64,000 bases of DNA from Desulfonatronospira thiodismutans ASO3-1 (GTDB lineage: Bacteria > Desulfobacterota > Desulfovibrionia > Desulfovibrionales > Desulfonatronovibrionaceae). Below the pieces are notes generated by a model. The model saw only the letters and a program-made list of their open reading frames with translations, had not been told where the DNA came from and made no database searches. The position numbers and the translations under genes were made by a program. The stretch lies in NCBI RefSeq assembly GCF_000174435.1, contig NZ_ACJN02000001.1:1043658-1107657 (forward strand), read 5' to 3'. Of this stretch, positions 43,016 through 51,642 are shown piece by piece (position 1 is the stretch's first letter; each line of letters starts with the position of its first letter).

Positions 43016-44311
43016 CTACCTCTGCCCTCCTTCCTGCTTCAAAGCACTCACTGCTGCCTTAGTCTTGTGGGACAGCAGCTGCCACTGGGCCCGGATGCCT
43101 TTTAGCACCGAATCCCAGGAGACCAGCTCATGGGATGCCCAGGTATCTTTTTGCACAAAGGACTTTATGACCCTCTCATAAAGCCCGGCCATGCTCTCGG
43201 CGCTGCTTTCCCGGGAAAAGGATGCAGCAGTTTTCAGGGCGTTTTGCATCCACTCCTGCTGCCTGCTTTTATCCCCGGCAAACTCCTCTAAAGCCCCGGC
43301 AAACTCATGCTCAGAGCTTTGAGCATCCAGAAGCCGTCCGTTTTCACCGTCTCTTACCACCTCGCGAGTTCCGGATGCATCAAGGGCGATCACCGGATTG
43401 CCCGCGGCCATGGCCTCGGCAAGGACCATGCCCTGGGTCTCGGTGGTGGAGGAGAAAACAAAGACATCCATGGCCCGGTAGGCATCGGCAAGGTCCTGCC
43501 CGGTCTTCTGACCTGCCAGGACCAGCCTGTCCAAGACACCTTTTTCCTGAAAAATATCGCGGATGTCCTCCCTGCTGGGTCCGTCTCCCACCACCACAAA
43601 GACCGCTCCGGGGTCTTTTTGCAGGTAAAGAGCAACTGCCCGGCTCAGGTATTCCAGATTTTTTTCCGGAGCCAGGCGGCCCACATGGCCTATGATCAGG
43701 CGTGCTTTTTCCAGGCCGCATTCTTCTTTGAAGGCCTGACCATCTCCAGCAGCGAAGAAATCCAGGTCCACTCCGGTGGGAATGACTTCTATGGGCGCTT
43801 TGACCCCCCTTTCCTCAAGCATCAGGGCTATGCTTTCACTCGGGGCCACTACCATGCTGCACATGTTGGCATACATCGTTGAAAGCTCTACCACAAAACG
43901 CTTCATTTTCTCCGAATTCAGGGGAACATAGTGAGTATAGCGCTCATACAGGGTATGATGGGTAAAGACTAAGGGCAGGTCATGCTGCATGGCCATGCGC
44001 AGGGCGGAATCTCCCATTAAATAAGGATGGTGACTGTGGATTATATCCGGGCGGAACTTCTCCAGTTGCCTGTTGATGGTAAAAGGCAGCGGCAGACGCA
44101 CGGAAAAGTCGCTGCCGTTAAAATTCTGCAGGGCCGGCACCCGCAGAACCCGGCCCTCTTCCTCGACCCCCGGAGACAACCCCGGAAACGTGGGAGCGAT
44201 GACCAGCACCTCATGGCCCATTTTGCGCAGATCCTGTGCAAAGAAATCCACCGATCTGGCCACCCCGCCCACATGGGGAAGGTAAGTATTGGTAAACATG
44301 CATATTTTCAT
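43016..44311 (-). CDS. Family 4 glycosyltransferase
   Basis: 431 residues. N-terminal 'MFTNTYLPHVGGVARSV' is the GT4 acceptor-side opening. The C-terminal half has 'IGHVGRLAPEKNLEYLSRAV' and 'STTETQGMVLAEAMAAGNPV', containing the E-x7-E-like retaining motif. It resembles diacylglycerol/1,2-glucosyl transferases that use UDP- or GDP-sugars at the membrane. The upstream gene on the same strand is a glycoside-hydrolase-like protein, suggesting joint work in glycan or compatible-solute metabolism. Confidence 0.82.
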   Translation of the reverse strand: MKICMFTNTYLPHVGGVARSVDFFAQDLRKMGHEVLVIAPTFPGLSPGVEEEGRVLRVPALQNFNGSDFSVRLPLPFTINRQLEKFRPDIIHSHHPYLMGDSALRMAMQHDLPLVFTHHTLYERYTHYVPLNSEKMKRFVVELSTMYANMCSMVVAPSESIALMLEERGVKAPIEVIPTGVDLDFFAAGDGQAFKEECGLEKARLIIGHVGRLAPEKNLEYLSRAVALYLQKDPGAVFVVVGDGPSREDIRDIFQEKGVLDRLVLAGQKTGQDLADAYRAMDVFVFSSTTETQGMVLAEAMAAGNPVIALDASGTREVVRDGENGRLLDAQSSEHEFAGALEEFAGDKSRQQEWMQNALKTAASFSRESSAESMAGLYERVIKSFVQKDTWASHELVSWDSVLKGIRAQWQLLSHKTKAAVSALKQEGGQR

Positions 44312-44550
44312 GCTGCGTCCATTATTATAGTGTTCACAATAGCCTGTGCTGCCAGAAAAGTTTTGTCTTTTGTCTGTCTGGACATTCCATCAAACCTGAA
44401 GTGTGATTCGTACAGCACGCTGGATTTACTGCATATTTCTTGAAAACCAGTTACCGGGACGGGTTCATCACATAACAATCTGAAATTACTAATTTTTAAT
44501 TAACATATTAACATACTAACAATTAACTGATAACTGTTAACTCTTTGCCC

Positions 44551-46869
44551 CTATACCGGCAGAAGCTGCACAGGCCGGTCAAGGTCCGTAGTGCGTACTT
44601 CTTCAAAACCAGGCACAGCAATGGTGATATCGGGAAGACCATCTTTCCATGTGCCCTGTACCGACGCAAAATACTGCCCTTCTTCCCTGTAAAGTGCAAG
44701 ATCCACTGTTCCATAAGCAGTGGGAGCCGGACCAAAAGAAACCTCCTGTCCGGATGTTATCCATTCAGGGAAAACCCCGGAAAAAAGCACAAGACCGCCC
44801 TCTTCCTCCCGGACAAACATATTGCGCATCATCATTATCCATTCCGCTGCAGCCCAGCCGTGCTGCCCGTCGCCCATGCAGCCCCCTGCAGTAATGGGAT
44901 GTATGGCTTCGGGCCACTGCCCCGTGGGCGAGGCCATGTCAGCTACAGCCTCCACCAGGTCCCTGAACCCCGGCTCCTTGTGGCGCAGCAGGGTCTGGGC
45001 GATATCCAGGGTCAGGTAGGCGTTTATTCCGGAGTGGATCATATCCTGGAAAAATCCGCCCCGGTGAAAGCAGTTCTGCATGAGAAACCTGGCCGTATTG
45101 AGTATTTCAGTACTGCCCACCGGGTACAGCTGCAAAGGATAGTCCGCAACCAGCGAGCCAATGGCCCCGGCATCCATGCGCCGGTTGGGAGAGGCAGGGA
45201 TCGCTCCCTGTTTTCTACGTTCCGGGATGGAAGCTATACTCTTTTGTATATCCCGGTGATAACTGTCCGCGATCCGGGATATATATCCGGCCAGCCTCTC
45301 ATCCCCGCCCTTTTGTGCAATCCGGGCTGCTACGCGCAGTCCTGCCAGGCTCCAGAAGTTGTCCCAGTAATAATAATCATTGGGGCCCAGGTGTTCAGCG
45401 CTGAATCCTGCCGGAAGCAGCCCGGCATGCAACTGGTTTTTTGCACTGGTCATTCTTTTTCTGTCTATCCACTTAACCGCCTTTTCCATGGCCTTCCACC
45501 AGTCCCTGCTGATCCTGCCCCCGGTAAAGTCCTGGTACCGGCCCATGATCCAAAGCACCTGACCATTGGAATCCCACTCCCCTTCCTGGGAATGAAAATA
45601 GCCGCTATACTTCTGTCTCCCGGGAAAGCGATCCATCTGTACTTCAATACGTTCATCCAGCCCCAGGGCCAGCATGGCATTAAGCATGAGGCATGCGTCA
45701 CGAAACCAGAAACGCTTGTATGTATAAGGCCCGGGAACTACATCATCAGCCGATAGAAGCAAAATAGAACGAACAGCTGCGTCATATATAAACTGCATTT
45801 TTTTATCCGGAACATTCAAGGCTGCAGTGCCCTGCACCGATCGTTTCCAGGCTTCCCTGGAACTTGAAATGCGACCTGTTGTTCCGGCTTTTTCGCCCCC
45901 CAGGGGCACGGATATGTCCAGTTCCTGTTCAACACCTGGCTGCAGGCGGTAAAGGGCCGCACCCGTGGCCATGCCGGTGGGGCATTTGACCTTGTAAGAC
46001 TCCTGCATGTCATTTTCCTGGATTCCATGCAAAACATCGCCTTCCAGGTAATTTGCGTGCAGGATTTTTTCAGGCTGCCTTTCAAGAAAAACCGTATAAT
46101 CGCCGTTTATAAGCCAGCTGCAGGATTTTTCCCGAAACTCCAGTTTCTCCACAAACTGCACACCTTCAGGATTATAGGGACGGATACTCACCGCCAGCCA
46201 GGCATTGTCGCTGCTTTCGGCATTTATTCTGATTCTGGCCCGGGGAGCATTTTCTTCCACCTCTACCCGGGTTGTGCTGCGCAAATCCCTGCCCTGCCGT
46301 CTGACCTGTGTAGCCACCTCCAGGTCGGACTCCAGGCGCAACTCCTGGTCTGCCTGCTGAGCCCTGGAGGGCAGCAGATGCTCTCCGTCTTTATCCACAA
46401 TCCAGAAGTCCAGGGACCAGCCGTCAATGTGCGGGGTGACAAGGCCCCTGGGGTCCACAATGGGATAAAGGGGCAGATCCGGGTGGCCCACAGCTGTCCA
46501 GTTGCGGTGAGTGAGGTTGACGTGAGTGATGGAAAAGGCCCGGGGAATAAACGAAGAATCGTCGGGGTTGAACTGCTTTTGCACCCAGAAAGGCCAGACC
46601 CAGTCCAGGTTGTGTTGAATGGCCCTGGTGTTTATAAGCCCCCGGGCATGAAAAATTATGCCCGCACGCAAGAGTTCAATAGGCTCATTCACCTCCGAGG
46701 GCTGGGAGAATCTACGCATTCGGGCCATGAGCCTTATGGGATCGATGATGCCGTAGCTTCTGGCGGCCCGCCTTACAAAATATTTCCAGGGAAGCCAGCG
46801 TAAAATAAGCGCCTCCTTTGTTTTTTCAGAATCATTCCTGCTTGCATACAGCGCACGTAACCATTCCAT
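44551..46869 (-). CDS. Glycoside-hydrolase-like (alpha/alpha)6-barrel protein
   Basis: 772 residues, no signal peptide. A beta-rich N-terminal half (about 1-330) is followed by a helical toroid with 'GPYTYKRFWFRDACLMLNAM', 'GYFHSQEGEWDSNGQVLWIM' and 'SPTGQWPEAIHPITAGGCMG', the pattern of debranching/trehalase-type (GH15/GH63-like) enzymes. Acidic residues in 'FRDA', 'EWDSNG' and 'WPEA' are catalytic candidates. The exact family and substrate are not recognised. A 240-base gap rich in AACATATTAAC-type repeats separates it from the glycosyltransferase. Confidence 0.65.
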   Translation of the reverse strand: MEWLRALYASRNDSEKTKEALILRWLPWKYFVRRAARSYGIIDPIRLMARMRRFSQPSEVNEPIELLRAGIIFHARGLINTRAIQHNLDWVWPFWVQKQFNPDDSSFIPRAFSITHVNLTHRNWTAVGHPDLPLYPIVDPRGLVTPHIDGWSLDFWIVDKDGEHLLPSRAQQADQELRLESDLEVATQVRRQGRDLRSTTRVEVEENAPRARIRINAESSDNAWLAVSIRPYNPEGVQFVEKLEFREKSCSWLINGDYTVFLERQPEKILHANYLEGDVLHGIQENDMQESYKVKCPTGMATGAALYRLQPGVEQELDISVPLGGEKAGTTGRISSSREAWKRSVQGTAALNVPDKKMQFIYDAAVRSILLLSADDVVPGPYTYKRFWFRDACLMLNAMLALGLDERIEVQMDRFPGRQKYSGYFHSQEGEWDSNGQVLWIMGRYQDFTGGRISRDWWKAMEKAVKWIDRKRMTSAKNQLHAGLLPAGFSAEHLGPNDYYYWDNFWSLAGLRVAARIAQKGGDERLAGYISRIADSYHRDIQKSIASIPERRKQGAIPASPNRRMDAGAIGSLVADYPLQLYPVGSTEILNTARFLMQNCFHRGGFFQDMIHSGINAYLTLDIAQTLLRHKEPGFRDLVEAVADMASPTGQWPEAIHPITAGGCMGDGQHGWAAAEWIMMMRNMFVREEEGGLVLFSGVFPEWITSGQEVSFGPAPTAYGTVDLALYREEGQYFASVQGTWKDGLPDITIAVPGFEEVRTTDLDRPVQLLPV

Positions 46870-47345
46870 GAACTGTTTCTGTCGGTTCTGTAAAAATAAG
46901 TATTTTCAGGCACTCCATGCAAGAGCTTTTTGGCAGCCGAACCAGACAGATCAGGATCTGCAATATCATGCTGTTACCCTGAATCCGTGAAGTATACTTT
47001 TTTCGACATATATCCTTGCAGGCTCCGGGGTTTGGCAAAAAGGCCGTCCCGCACTTACTTTTGCGATTTCTGCCCAACTTTCAAATCAAGATTTGCCAGA
47101 AAGTAAGTGCGGGATCTGAGCGACTTAGGCAGACTTAATCAAAATCCTTTAATTATCTGATTTAACTTGTATAAGTATTTTGAAGTTCATGCAGCATGTT
47201 AGACCGGGCAAGGCCCGGATTTTGATTTAGTCTGCCTTGGAGTGAGTTTTTGCGGCCTTTTTGACAAATTTCGGAGCCTGCTTTCACGGATTCAGGTGCT
47301 ACCTTAAAAATTTTGTGAACCTATCCAATCCGGCCTTGCACAACA
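46870..47345. other. Gene-free region with two long inverted repeats
   Basis: CCCGCACTTACTTT (47048-47061) is matched by AAAGTAAGTGCGGG (47100-47113), a perfect 14-bp pair around a 38-base loop. A separate 109-bp unit (47128-47236) has ends GGCAGACTTAATCAAAATCC and GGATTTTGATTTAGTCTGCC, a 19/20 inverted match, and looks like a small MITE. No coding sequence is supported. Confidence 0.6.
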
Positions 47346-47363
47346 AGTGCAATCAATTGCACT
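47346..47363. promoter_or_regulatory. Candidate enhancer site for a sigma-54 activator
   Basis: AGTGCAAT-CA-ATTGCACT is a perfect 8-bp palindrome with a 2-bp centre, about 60-80 bases upstream of the sigma-54 promoter at 47424. That distance is normal for sites bound by bacterial enhancer-binding proteins such as ZraR. No enhancer-binding protein gene is in the window. Confidence 0.5.
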
Positions 47364-47423
47364 ACCACTTTGATCTGACTGCACCTTTACTGTTAACATA
47401 CTGAAATATAAACATTATTTTTT

Positions 47424-47439
47424 TGGCATCACCCTTGCA
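47424..47439 (+). promoter_or_regulatory. Sigma-54 promoter of the ZraP-like gene
   Basis: TGGCATCACCCTTGCA fits the TGGCAC-N5-TTGCA consensus with one mismatch. GG and GC are separated by exactly ten bases, as required for -24/-12 promoters. It would start transcription about 30 bases before the ribosome site CAGGAGG of the gene at 47479. Confidence 0.75.
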
Positions 47440-47478
47440 AATATCTAATCAAATTCAATTTTAACACAGGAGGTTTTT

Positions 47479-47946
47479 ATGTCAGGAAAAGTTTACACAG
47501 GATTTGCAGTTGCTTTGTTGGCGGTTCTTCTTTTGGCTTCGGCAGCTATGGCCCAGCAGCAGGGCAGATGGTCCGATGAGGCCAGACCGGGAGCGGCATG
47601 GTCCCAGCTGGACGAAGAACAGCAGCAGGAACTCTGGGAGCAGAGAAAGGCTTACCAGGAAAAGGTATACCCAGTTAGGCAGATGAAAAAGGCCAGAAAT
47701 GCCGAACTAAACGCTGAACTGGCTTCCCAGGATCCGGATCAGGGCAGGATAGAGGAGCTTAAGAGCGAACTGATCCAACTGAACCAGGAGCTTTTTGAAA
47801 CCCGCCTGGAGCACAGGATTGAACACAGGCAGGAATATGGTGCATGCCCGGGCATGAGGGGTGAATTGAGAAGCCAAGGACCCCGGGACCGGGGTGACAG
47901 AGGTCAGGGAGCCAGAGGCCAGGGCGGCCAGGGACGCGGCTGGTAA
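47479..47946 (+). CDS. ZraP/Spy-like periplasmic protein
   Basis: 155 residues with a Sec signal peptide ('YTGFAVALLAVLLLASAAMA', cleavage after A-M-A). The mature part is helical and charged ('EEQQQELWEQRKAYQEKVYP') with the LTxxQ-like arrangement seen in CpxP/Spy/ZraP chaperones, followed by a Gly/Arg/Gln-rich tail from residue 125. In E. coli zraP is driven by sigma-54 and ZraR; the sigma-54 site and palindrome upstream match that scheme. It probably buffers zinc or envelope stress. Confidence 0.75.
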   Translation: MSGKVYTGFAVALLAVLLLASAAMAQQQGRWSDEARPGAAWSQLDEEQQQELWEQRKAYQEKVYPVRQMKKARNAELNAELASQDPDQGRIEELKSELIQLNQELFETRLEHRIEHRQEYGACPGMRGELRSQGPRDRGDRGQGARGQGGQGRGW

Positions 47947-47969
47947 GGTAAAATAAACTGACCCAAAAA

Positions 47970-48001
47970 GGGCGGCAACAGGTTTGCCGCCCTTTTTTTT
48001 G
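47970..48001. terminator. Intrinsic terminator after the ZraP-like gene
   Basis: GGGCGGCA, a 7-base loop, then TGCCGCCC and nine T residues. It is preceded by AAAAA, so it may also terminate the convergent polyferredoxin gene ending at 48014. Confidence 0.85.
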
Positions 48002-48013
48002 TCAAACCACTCT

Positions 48014-48772
48014 TTATCCCGACTGTACAGCCGGATGCTCCTGGCCCTTAACCTGTTTTGAAGCATCTTCATGCACCCCGAACTGCAGGGCATTGGTGGG
48101 ACAGGCACCTACACAGCGCATGCAGCGCATGCAGCTGGTTGAGACCTGTGCAGGCTCTTTTCTGTCTTTGACCTGTGCGATGGCCGGTTCCAGGATACCG
48201 CCCAGGGGGCACTGCCTGGCGCAGGTATGACAACTCTTGCAACTGGTATCTATACGCATCTGGTAACGCCCCTTTTTACCAATGAGAGCGCCCAGAACGC
48301 CCCAGGGGCATATATGCGAGCAAAAACTCCTGGGATGATACAGGCCTCCAAGTATTGTGGCCAGGCTGACCTGCACTCCCATCATGCCGATGGGCACCAG
48401 CCAGACCCAGGCCGAGCCCTGCACATTCCAGTGCACAAAGGCAAACGCGGTTAAAAAAACAAAAGTAAACCCATAGCCAAACCACCTGTGGTTCAATATC
48501 CCCGGCAGTTTTCTATAACGCGAAAACCTGCTCACCCCGTGATCTATCCAGGCACCGTTGGGGCAGATCCATCCGCAGAAGACCCGGCCGGCAAATAAAG
48601 CCGCCAGGAGAGCCCCCAGAACAAAAAGGATATTAAAATAATAAACGCCAAGCCCCAAAAGCAGCGCCGACAGAAGCACCGCAAAAAGCTGGGTGGTGTT
48701 GCGGACGTTTTGAAACATGGATTTGGCCTGGGTGCAGGCCGTGCCTTTGGATTGCTTGTCTGCTTTACTCAT
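48014..48772 (-). CDS. NapH-like membrane polyferredoxin
   Basis: 252 residues. Four or so membrane helices are interspersed with 'GRVFCGWICPNGAW' and 'SFCSHICPWGVL', the paired C-x(3)-C-P motifs of the NapH/RdxA/CcoG group. Two soluble 4Fe-4S clusters follow: 'CKSCHTCARQCP' and 'CMRCMRCVGACP'. Such proteins pass electrons from the quinone pool or take part in metal-cluster assembly. The ribosome site AAAGGAGA precedes the ATG. The upstream gene is a rhodanese regulator on the same strand, 68 bases away, so the two may respond to the same sulfur or redox signal. Confidence 0.82.
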   Translation of the reverse strand: MSKADKQSKGTACTQAKSMFQNVRNTTQLFAVLLSALLLGLGVYYFNILFVLGALLAALFAGRVFCGWICPNGAWIDHGVSRFSRYRKLPGILNHRWFGYGFTFVFLTAFAFVHWNVQGSAWVWLVPIGMMGVQVSLATILGGLYHPRSFCSHICPWGVLGALIGKKGRYQMRIDTSCKSCHTCARQCPLGGILEPAIAQVKDRKEPAQVSTSCMRCMRCVGACPTNALQFGVHEDASKQVKGQEHPAVQSG

Positions 48773-48840
48773 ATTTATCTCCTTTTAATTTTTCATGCTG
48801 AACAAAAAGTTTTCTGTCCTCTGCTATCTGGTCTCCGGGC

Positions 48841-49503
48841 TTATCGTTCCAGCTGCAGTCCATGCATCTTCCACTCGTGTACTCCGTCCCTGATGCGTAC
48901 AGCTTCAAAACCCTTTGAACGAAGAAGCTCTACAGCCCTGCTGGCCAGCAGGCAGTAAGGACCACGGCAGTAGGCCACAATTTTGTTTTCCGGCGATATT
49001 TCCTGAATACGCTCTTCCAGTTCATTCAGGGGAACAGAAACTGCTCCGGGGATATGCCCGGCAGCGTATTCCTGGGCAGGGCGCACATCTAAGACAGTGA
49101 TGCTTCCCTCCCTGGCCCGCTGCATGAGAAGAGATCTGTCCACCTCTTCTAAGTAGGGATCGTTTTCTGCAACCTTGCGCATTAAACGCTCAAAATCGGC
49201 CAGCCTGGCCTCAGCCAGACTGCACATGGTCTGGAAAAACTCACACACCTTCTGGTCCCCCACACTGTAAATCACCTGTTTGCCTTGTTTTTCCACCTCT
49301 ACAAGCTGAGCCTGCCTGAGTACCTGCAGATGCCTGGAAGCATTGGCAACACTCAACCCTGACTCACAGGCCAGTACCTCCACGCTCCTGGGGCCCTGCC
49401 GCAGAAGATCCAGCAGCTCAAGCCTTTTGGGGCTGGAAATGGCCTTTCCCACCCTGGCCAGCTGCTCGTAAATCCTGTCTTTGGTCTCTACCGTATCTTC
49501 CAT
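48841..49503 (-). CDS. ArsR-type regulator with a rhodanese domain
   Basis: 220 residues from the ATG at 49503 (GGGAGGG upstream); a TTG at 49521 is in frame but weaker. The winged HTH ('LACESGLSVANASRHLQVLR') lies at about residues 15-85. The rhodanese domain (about 115-220) has the active-site loop 'VAYCRGPYCLLASRAV' with its catalytic cysteine. This ArsR-rhodanese fusion is known as a sulfur- or persulfide-responsive repressor type. A perfect palindrome lies 27-46 bases upstream of the start. It probably represses itself and the polyferredoxin downstream. Confidence 0.85.
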   Translation of the reverse strand: MEDTVETKDRIYEQLARVGKAISSPKRLELLDLLRQGPRSVEVLACESGLSVANASRHLQVLRQAQLVEVEKQGKQVIYSVGDQKVCEFFQTMCSLAEARLADFERLMRKVAENDPYLEEVDRSLLMQRAREGSITVLDVRPAQEYAAGHIPGAVSVPLNELEERIQEISPENKIVAYCRGPYCLLASRAVELLRSKGFEAVRIRDGVHEWKMHGLQLER

Positions 49504-49529
49504 GCAACCCTCCCGGCACAAAATTAAAC

Positions 49530-49549
49530 ATTCAATTGATCGATTGAAT
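49530..49549. promoter_or_regulatory. ArsR-type operator
   Basis: ATTCAAT-TGATCG-ATTGAAT, a perfect 7-bp inverted repeat with a 6-bp centre, just upstream of the ArsR-rhodanese gene. Spacing and AT-rich arms match ArsR/SmtB operators, pointing to autoregulation. Confidence 0.65.
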
Positions 49550-49687
49550 ATTTTAAGAAAGCTTGCTTGTCAAGCAAAAAAACCTGAGACTTAAACTATT
49601 GCTGATGGTCATGGAAAAACAAAAAATCAAGGCGGGTGAAAATCCGGTTGACATCCGGCAGATGAAGTCGTAATAATTTATTTTTTA

Positions 49688-49764
49688 CGGGATGTAGCGC
49701 AGTCTGGGAGCGCACCTGAATGGGGTTCAGGGGGTCGCAGGTTCAAATCCTGCCATCCCGACCA
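49688..49764 (+). tRNA. tRNA-Pro(GGG)
   Basis: 77 bases forming a full cloverleaf. The acceptor arm CGGGATG pairs with CATCCCG, followed by A and an encoded CCA. The anticodon arm CCTGA/TCAGG has loop ATGGGGT, giving anticodon GGG. The T arm GCAGG-TTCAAAT-CCTGC is perfect. The gene sits at the boundary between ordinary genes and the second accessory block. Confidence 0.95.
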
Positions 49765-49774
49765 GAGATATCAA

Positions 49775-49808
49775 GGGGTTACGGTGAAAATCGTAACCCC
49801 ATTTTTTG
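49775..49808 (+). terminator. Terminator after tRNA-Pro
   Basis: GGGGTTACGGTGAAAATCGTAACCCC folds with an 8-bp GGGGTTAC...GTAACCCC stem plus a partial extension, followed by ATTTTTT. It starts 11 bases after the encoded CCA. Confidence 0.8.
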
Positions 49809-50178
49809 TGGATTTAGGATTTGTCCCCGCTTTGTCCCCAAAAAAATTCACACGGCTCTCTGCGCATCATGTCTTTTTTTTTATCGTTTCCCCCTCTTAT
49901 GTAGCATATGTTGCTCCAAGACTTCGGCATTTTTTGCCTCTAAACGTTATGTAGCCGAAAGCGTTTGAACCCGTACCTTACCCTGGGTTTTGGCTTAGAG
50001 GGGCCTCTACGGGGCTCCTGTGGCCTTTAATGGGCACTCAAACTTTGCTTGTTTGCCCCAGATAGCTTGATAGCTCCCGGGAAATCTGCCAGATCTTCAC
50101 TTTATTCCTATTGAAAACTTACCAAAAATCTTTTATTCGAGACCCACTCCCTACCATAAATAACACCAGGAGGCGGTA
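49809..50178. other. Gene-free region at the tRNA side of the second island
   Basis: Contains the direct TTTGTCCCC repeat in GATTTGTCCCCGCTTTGTCC and short frames that match nothing I know. Some of it could be the tail of a lost integrase gene on the minus strand, but I cannot support that. A ribosome site AGGAGG at its right end serves the gene at 50179. Confidence 0.3.
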
Positions 50179-50367
50179 ATGCCTGAAAACGGCGGTGACC
50201 CTAAGACCCAAGCAGTTACTTGGGATGAAATTGCCTACTCAAATATGATTCAGCACGAGGCTCTGATCTCCCTGCTTCTGGAAAAGGGAGTAATCACCAA
50301 AGAAGAATACCTGGACAGGGTCAGACAGATCACCGAGGAGCTCCAGGACAGGAAAAAAGGTCAGTAA
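50179..50367 (+). CDS. Small 'ITKEEYL' protein, left copy
   Basis: 62 residues. The C-terminal half 'NMIQHEALISLLLEKGVITK' and 'EEYLDRVRQITEEL' resembles a SHOCT-like short helical module. An AGGAGG ribosome site precedes it. A paralogue is encoded on the minus strand at the right edge of the window (from 63992). The next gene begins eight bases later. Function unknown. Confidence 0.65.
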   Translation: MPENGGDPKTQAVTWDEIAYSNMIQHEALISLLLEKGVITKEEYLDRVRQITEELQDRKKGQ

Positions 50368-50374
50368 GGTTTTT

Positions 50375-50989
50375 ATGTCCCATCCAGCTCGCAGATCAAT
50401 ACGCCTTCCCGCAGTTGTAATTCTTGTTGTCCTGACAGCAGTTATTGCTGCCTTGGTCACTCTCCTGGTTGCCAGACTTTGGATATTCCAGCCCGAAGTC
50501 TCTCCCGTGGTGCTGGATTCTCAGGAACAGGCTGAATTAGATCAAAAAGTGAAAGCCCTTACTGACAAATCCCAACTCTACGATGAAAGACCCGATGACC
50601 GGGTAATCTACCTCACCGAACGTGAGCTCAATGCCATAGTCGCCAGAGACCCGGACCTTGCCAACCGAGCATCTTTCAGTCTCTCTGAAGAAACAATATC
50701 AGCGATCCTGCTTGTTGATATGCCTGAGGATGTGCCTGGCATTGGCGGGCAAACTGTGGAGATATCTGCAGGCCTCCGTGTCGGGCATGCAGACGGAAGA
50801 CCAACTGTTATCCTTGAAGGAATCAGTGTGATGGGCGTGCCCATACCTTCGGCCTGGCTGGGAGGCTGGAAGGGAAAGGATCTGGTCCAGGCTGATGGCC
50901 CAGGCGGTGGAGTGTGGGATATATTCAGTGAAGGAGTTAAAGACCTGCGGGTAGAGGATGGCAGACTTAGGATTGAACTGGAAGAGTGA
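50375..50989 (+). CDS. Single-pass membrane protein of unknown function
   Basis: 204 residues. An N-terminal basic stretch and one membrane helix (about 10-33, 'AVVILVVLTAVIAALVTLL') anchor a soluble domain of about 165 residues. That domain has alternating strands ('VYLTERELNAIVARDPDLA' region) and looks lipid-binding or LEA/YpmS-like. It is co-transcribed with its neighbours at eight- and one-base spacing. It has no recognised catalytic motif. Confidence 0.6.
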   Translation: MSHPARRSIRLPAVVILVVLTAVIAALVTLLVARLWIFQPEVSPVVLDSQEQAELDQKVKALTDKSQLYDERPDDRVIYLTERELNAIVARDPDLANRASFSLSEETISAILLVDMPEDVPGIGGQTVEISAGLRVGHADGRPTVILEGISVMGVPIPSAWLGGWKGKDLVQADGPGGGVWDIFSEGVKDLRVEDGRLRIELEE

Positions 50990-50990
50990 T

Positions 50991-51500
50991 ATGCTGCAGC
51001 GCAAAATATTCGAAAAGATAGTCTCCGGCGGCCAGACCGGTGCCGATCAAGGTGCTCTGGATGCTGCTCTTGAGTTAGAATATTCTTGCGGAGGCTGGTG
51101 TCCCAAAGCCAGAAAATCTGAAGCTGGCCCTATACCTGCGAAATACCCTCTTCGGGAGCATTCTTCGTCTGAGTACAAGAGCCGAACAGAAGCCAATGTG
51201 ATGGATTCTGACGGCACTCTGATATTTTTTTACGGTGAGCCAGAAGGTGGAACAGCGCTGACAGTCAAGCTGGCCCAGAAACACGGCAGACCATATTATC
51301 TTTTTGATCTGGACAATCATGCCCTGAATCAGGACCCGGAGATTATCTGGAAATGGGGGCTTGACCACAATGTTTATACCCTGAACGTGGCTGGTCCCAG
51401 GGAGAGCAAAAATCCAGGCACACAAGTACTGGTCAAAACTGCGATGATGCTGCTGCTGGAACATGCCAAGAAATGCTATCCAGTTGTAGAGGAGCAGTGA
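50991..51500 (+). CDS. YpsA-related SLOG-family protein, left copy
   Basis: 169 residues from the ATG at 50991, one base after the preceding stop. 'EKIVSGGQTGADQGALDAAL' and 'GGWCPKARKSEAGPIP' are hallmarks of the molybdenum-carrier-like / cpYpsA branch of the SLOG superfamily, which binds nucleotides or nucleotide-derived ligands. 'NVAGPRESKNPGTQ' is the second conserved loop. A close paralogue (about two-thirds identical by eye) is encoded in opposite orientation at 62849-63358. Confidence 0.8.
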   Translation: MLQRKIFEKIVSGGQTGADQGALDAALELEYSCGGWCPKARKSEAGPIPAKYPLREHSSSEYKSRTEANVMDSDGTLIFFYGEPEGGTALTVKLAQKHGRPYYLFDLDNHALNQDPEIIWKWGLDHNVYTLNVAGPRESKNPGTQVLVKTAMMLLLEHAKKCYPVVEEQ

Positions 51501-51642
51501 TTTTGCTTAGCTAACCTAGGCTTTTTCGTCTGGCATAAGTATCCAGGCTCCTACATTATCAAATGCCGCAGCCTTGTCAAAAAATGGAGCTAACTCATAG
51601 TTTCTTGAATAAAGATTCCAGTTACATGCAAAAGGAGAGCTT

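Noticed and set aside
49688-50178. tRNA-Pro as the attachment site of an integrated island
   Set aside because: No integrase gene is present and no second copy of the tRNA 3' end was seen in the window; the other edge may lie beyond 64000. Position is suggestive but unsupported.
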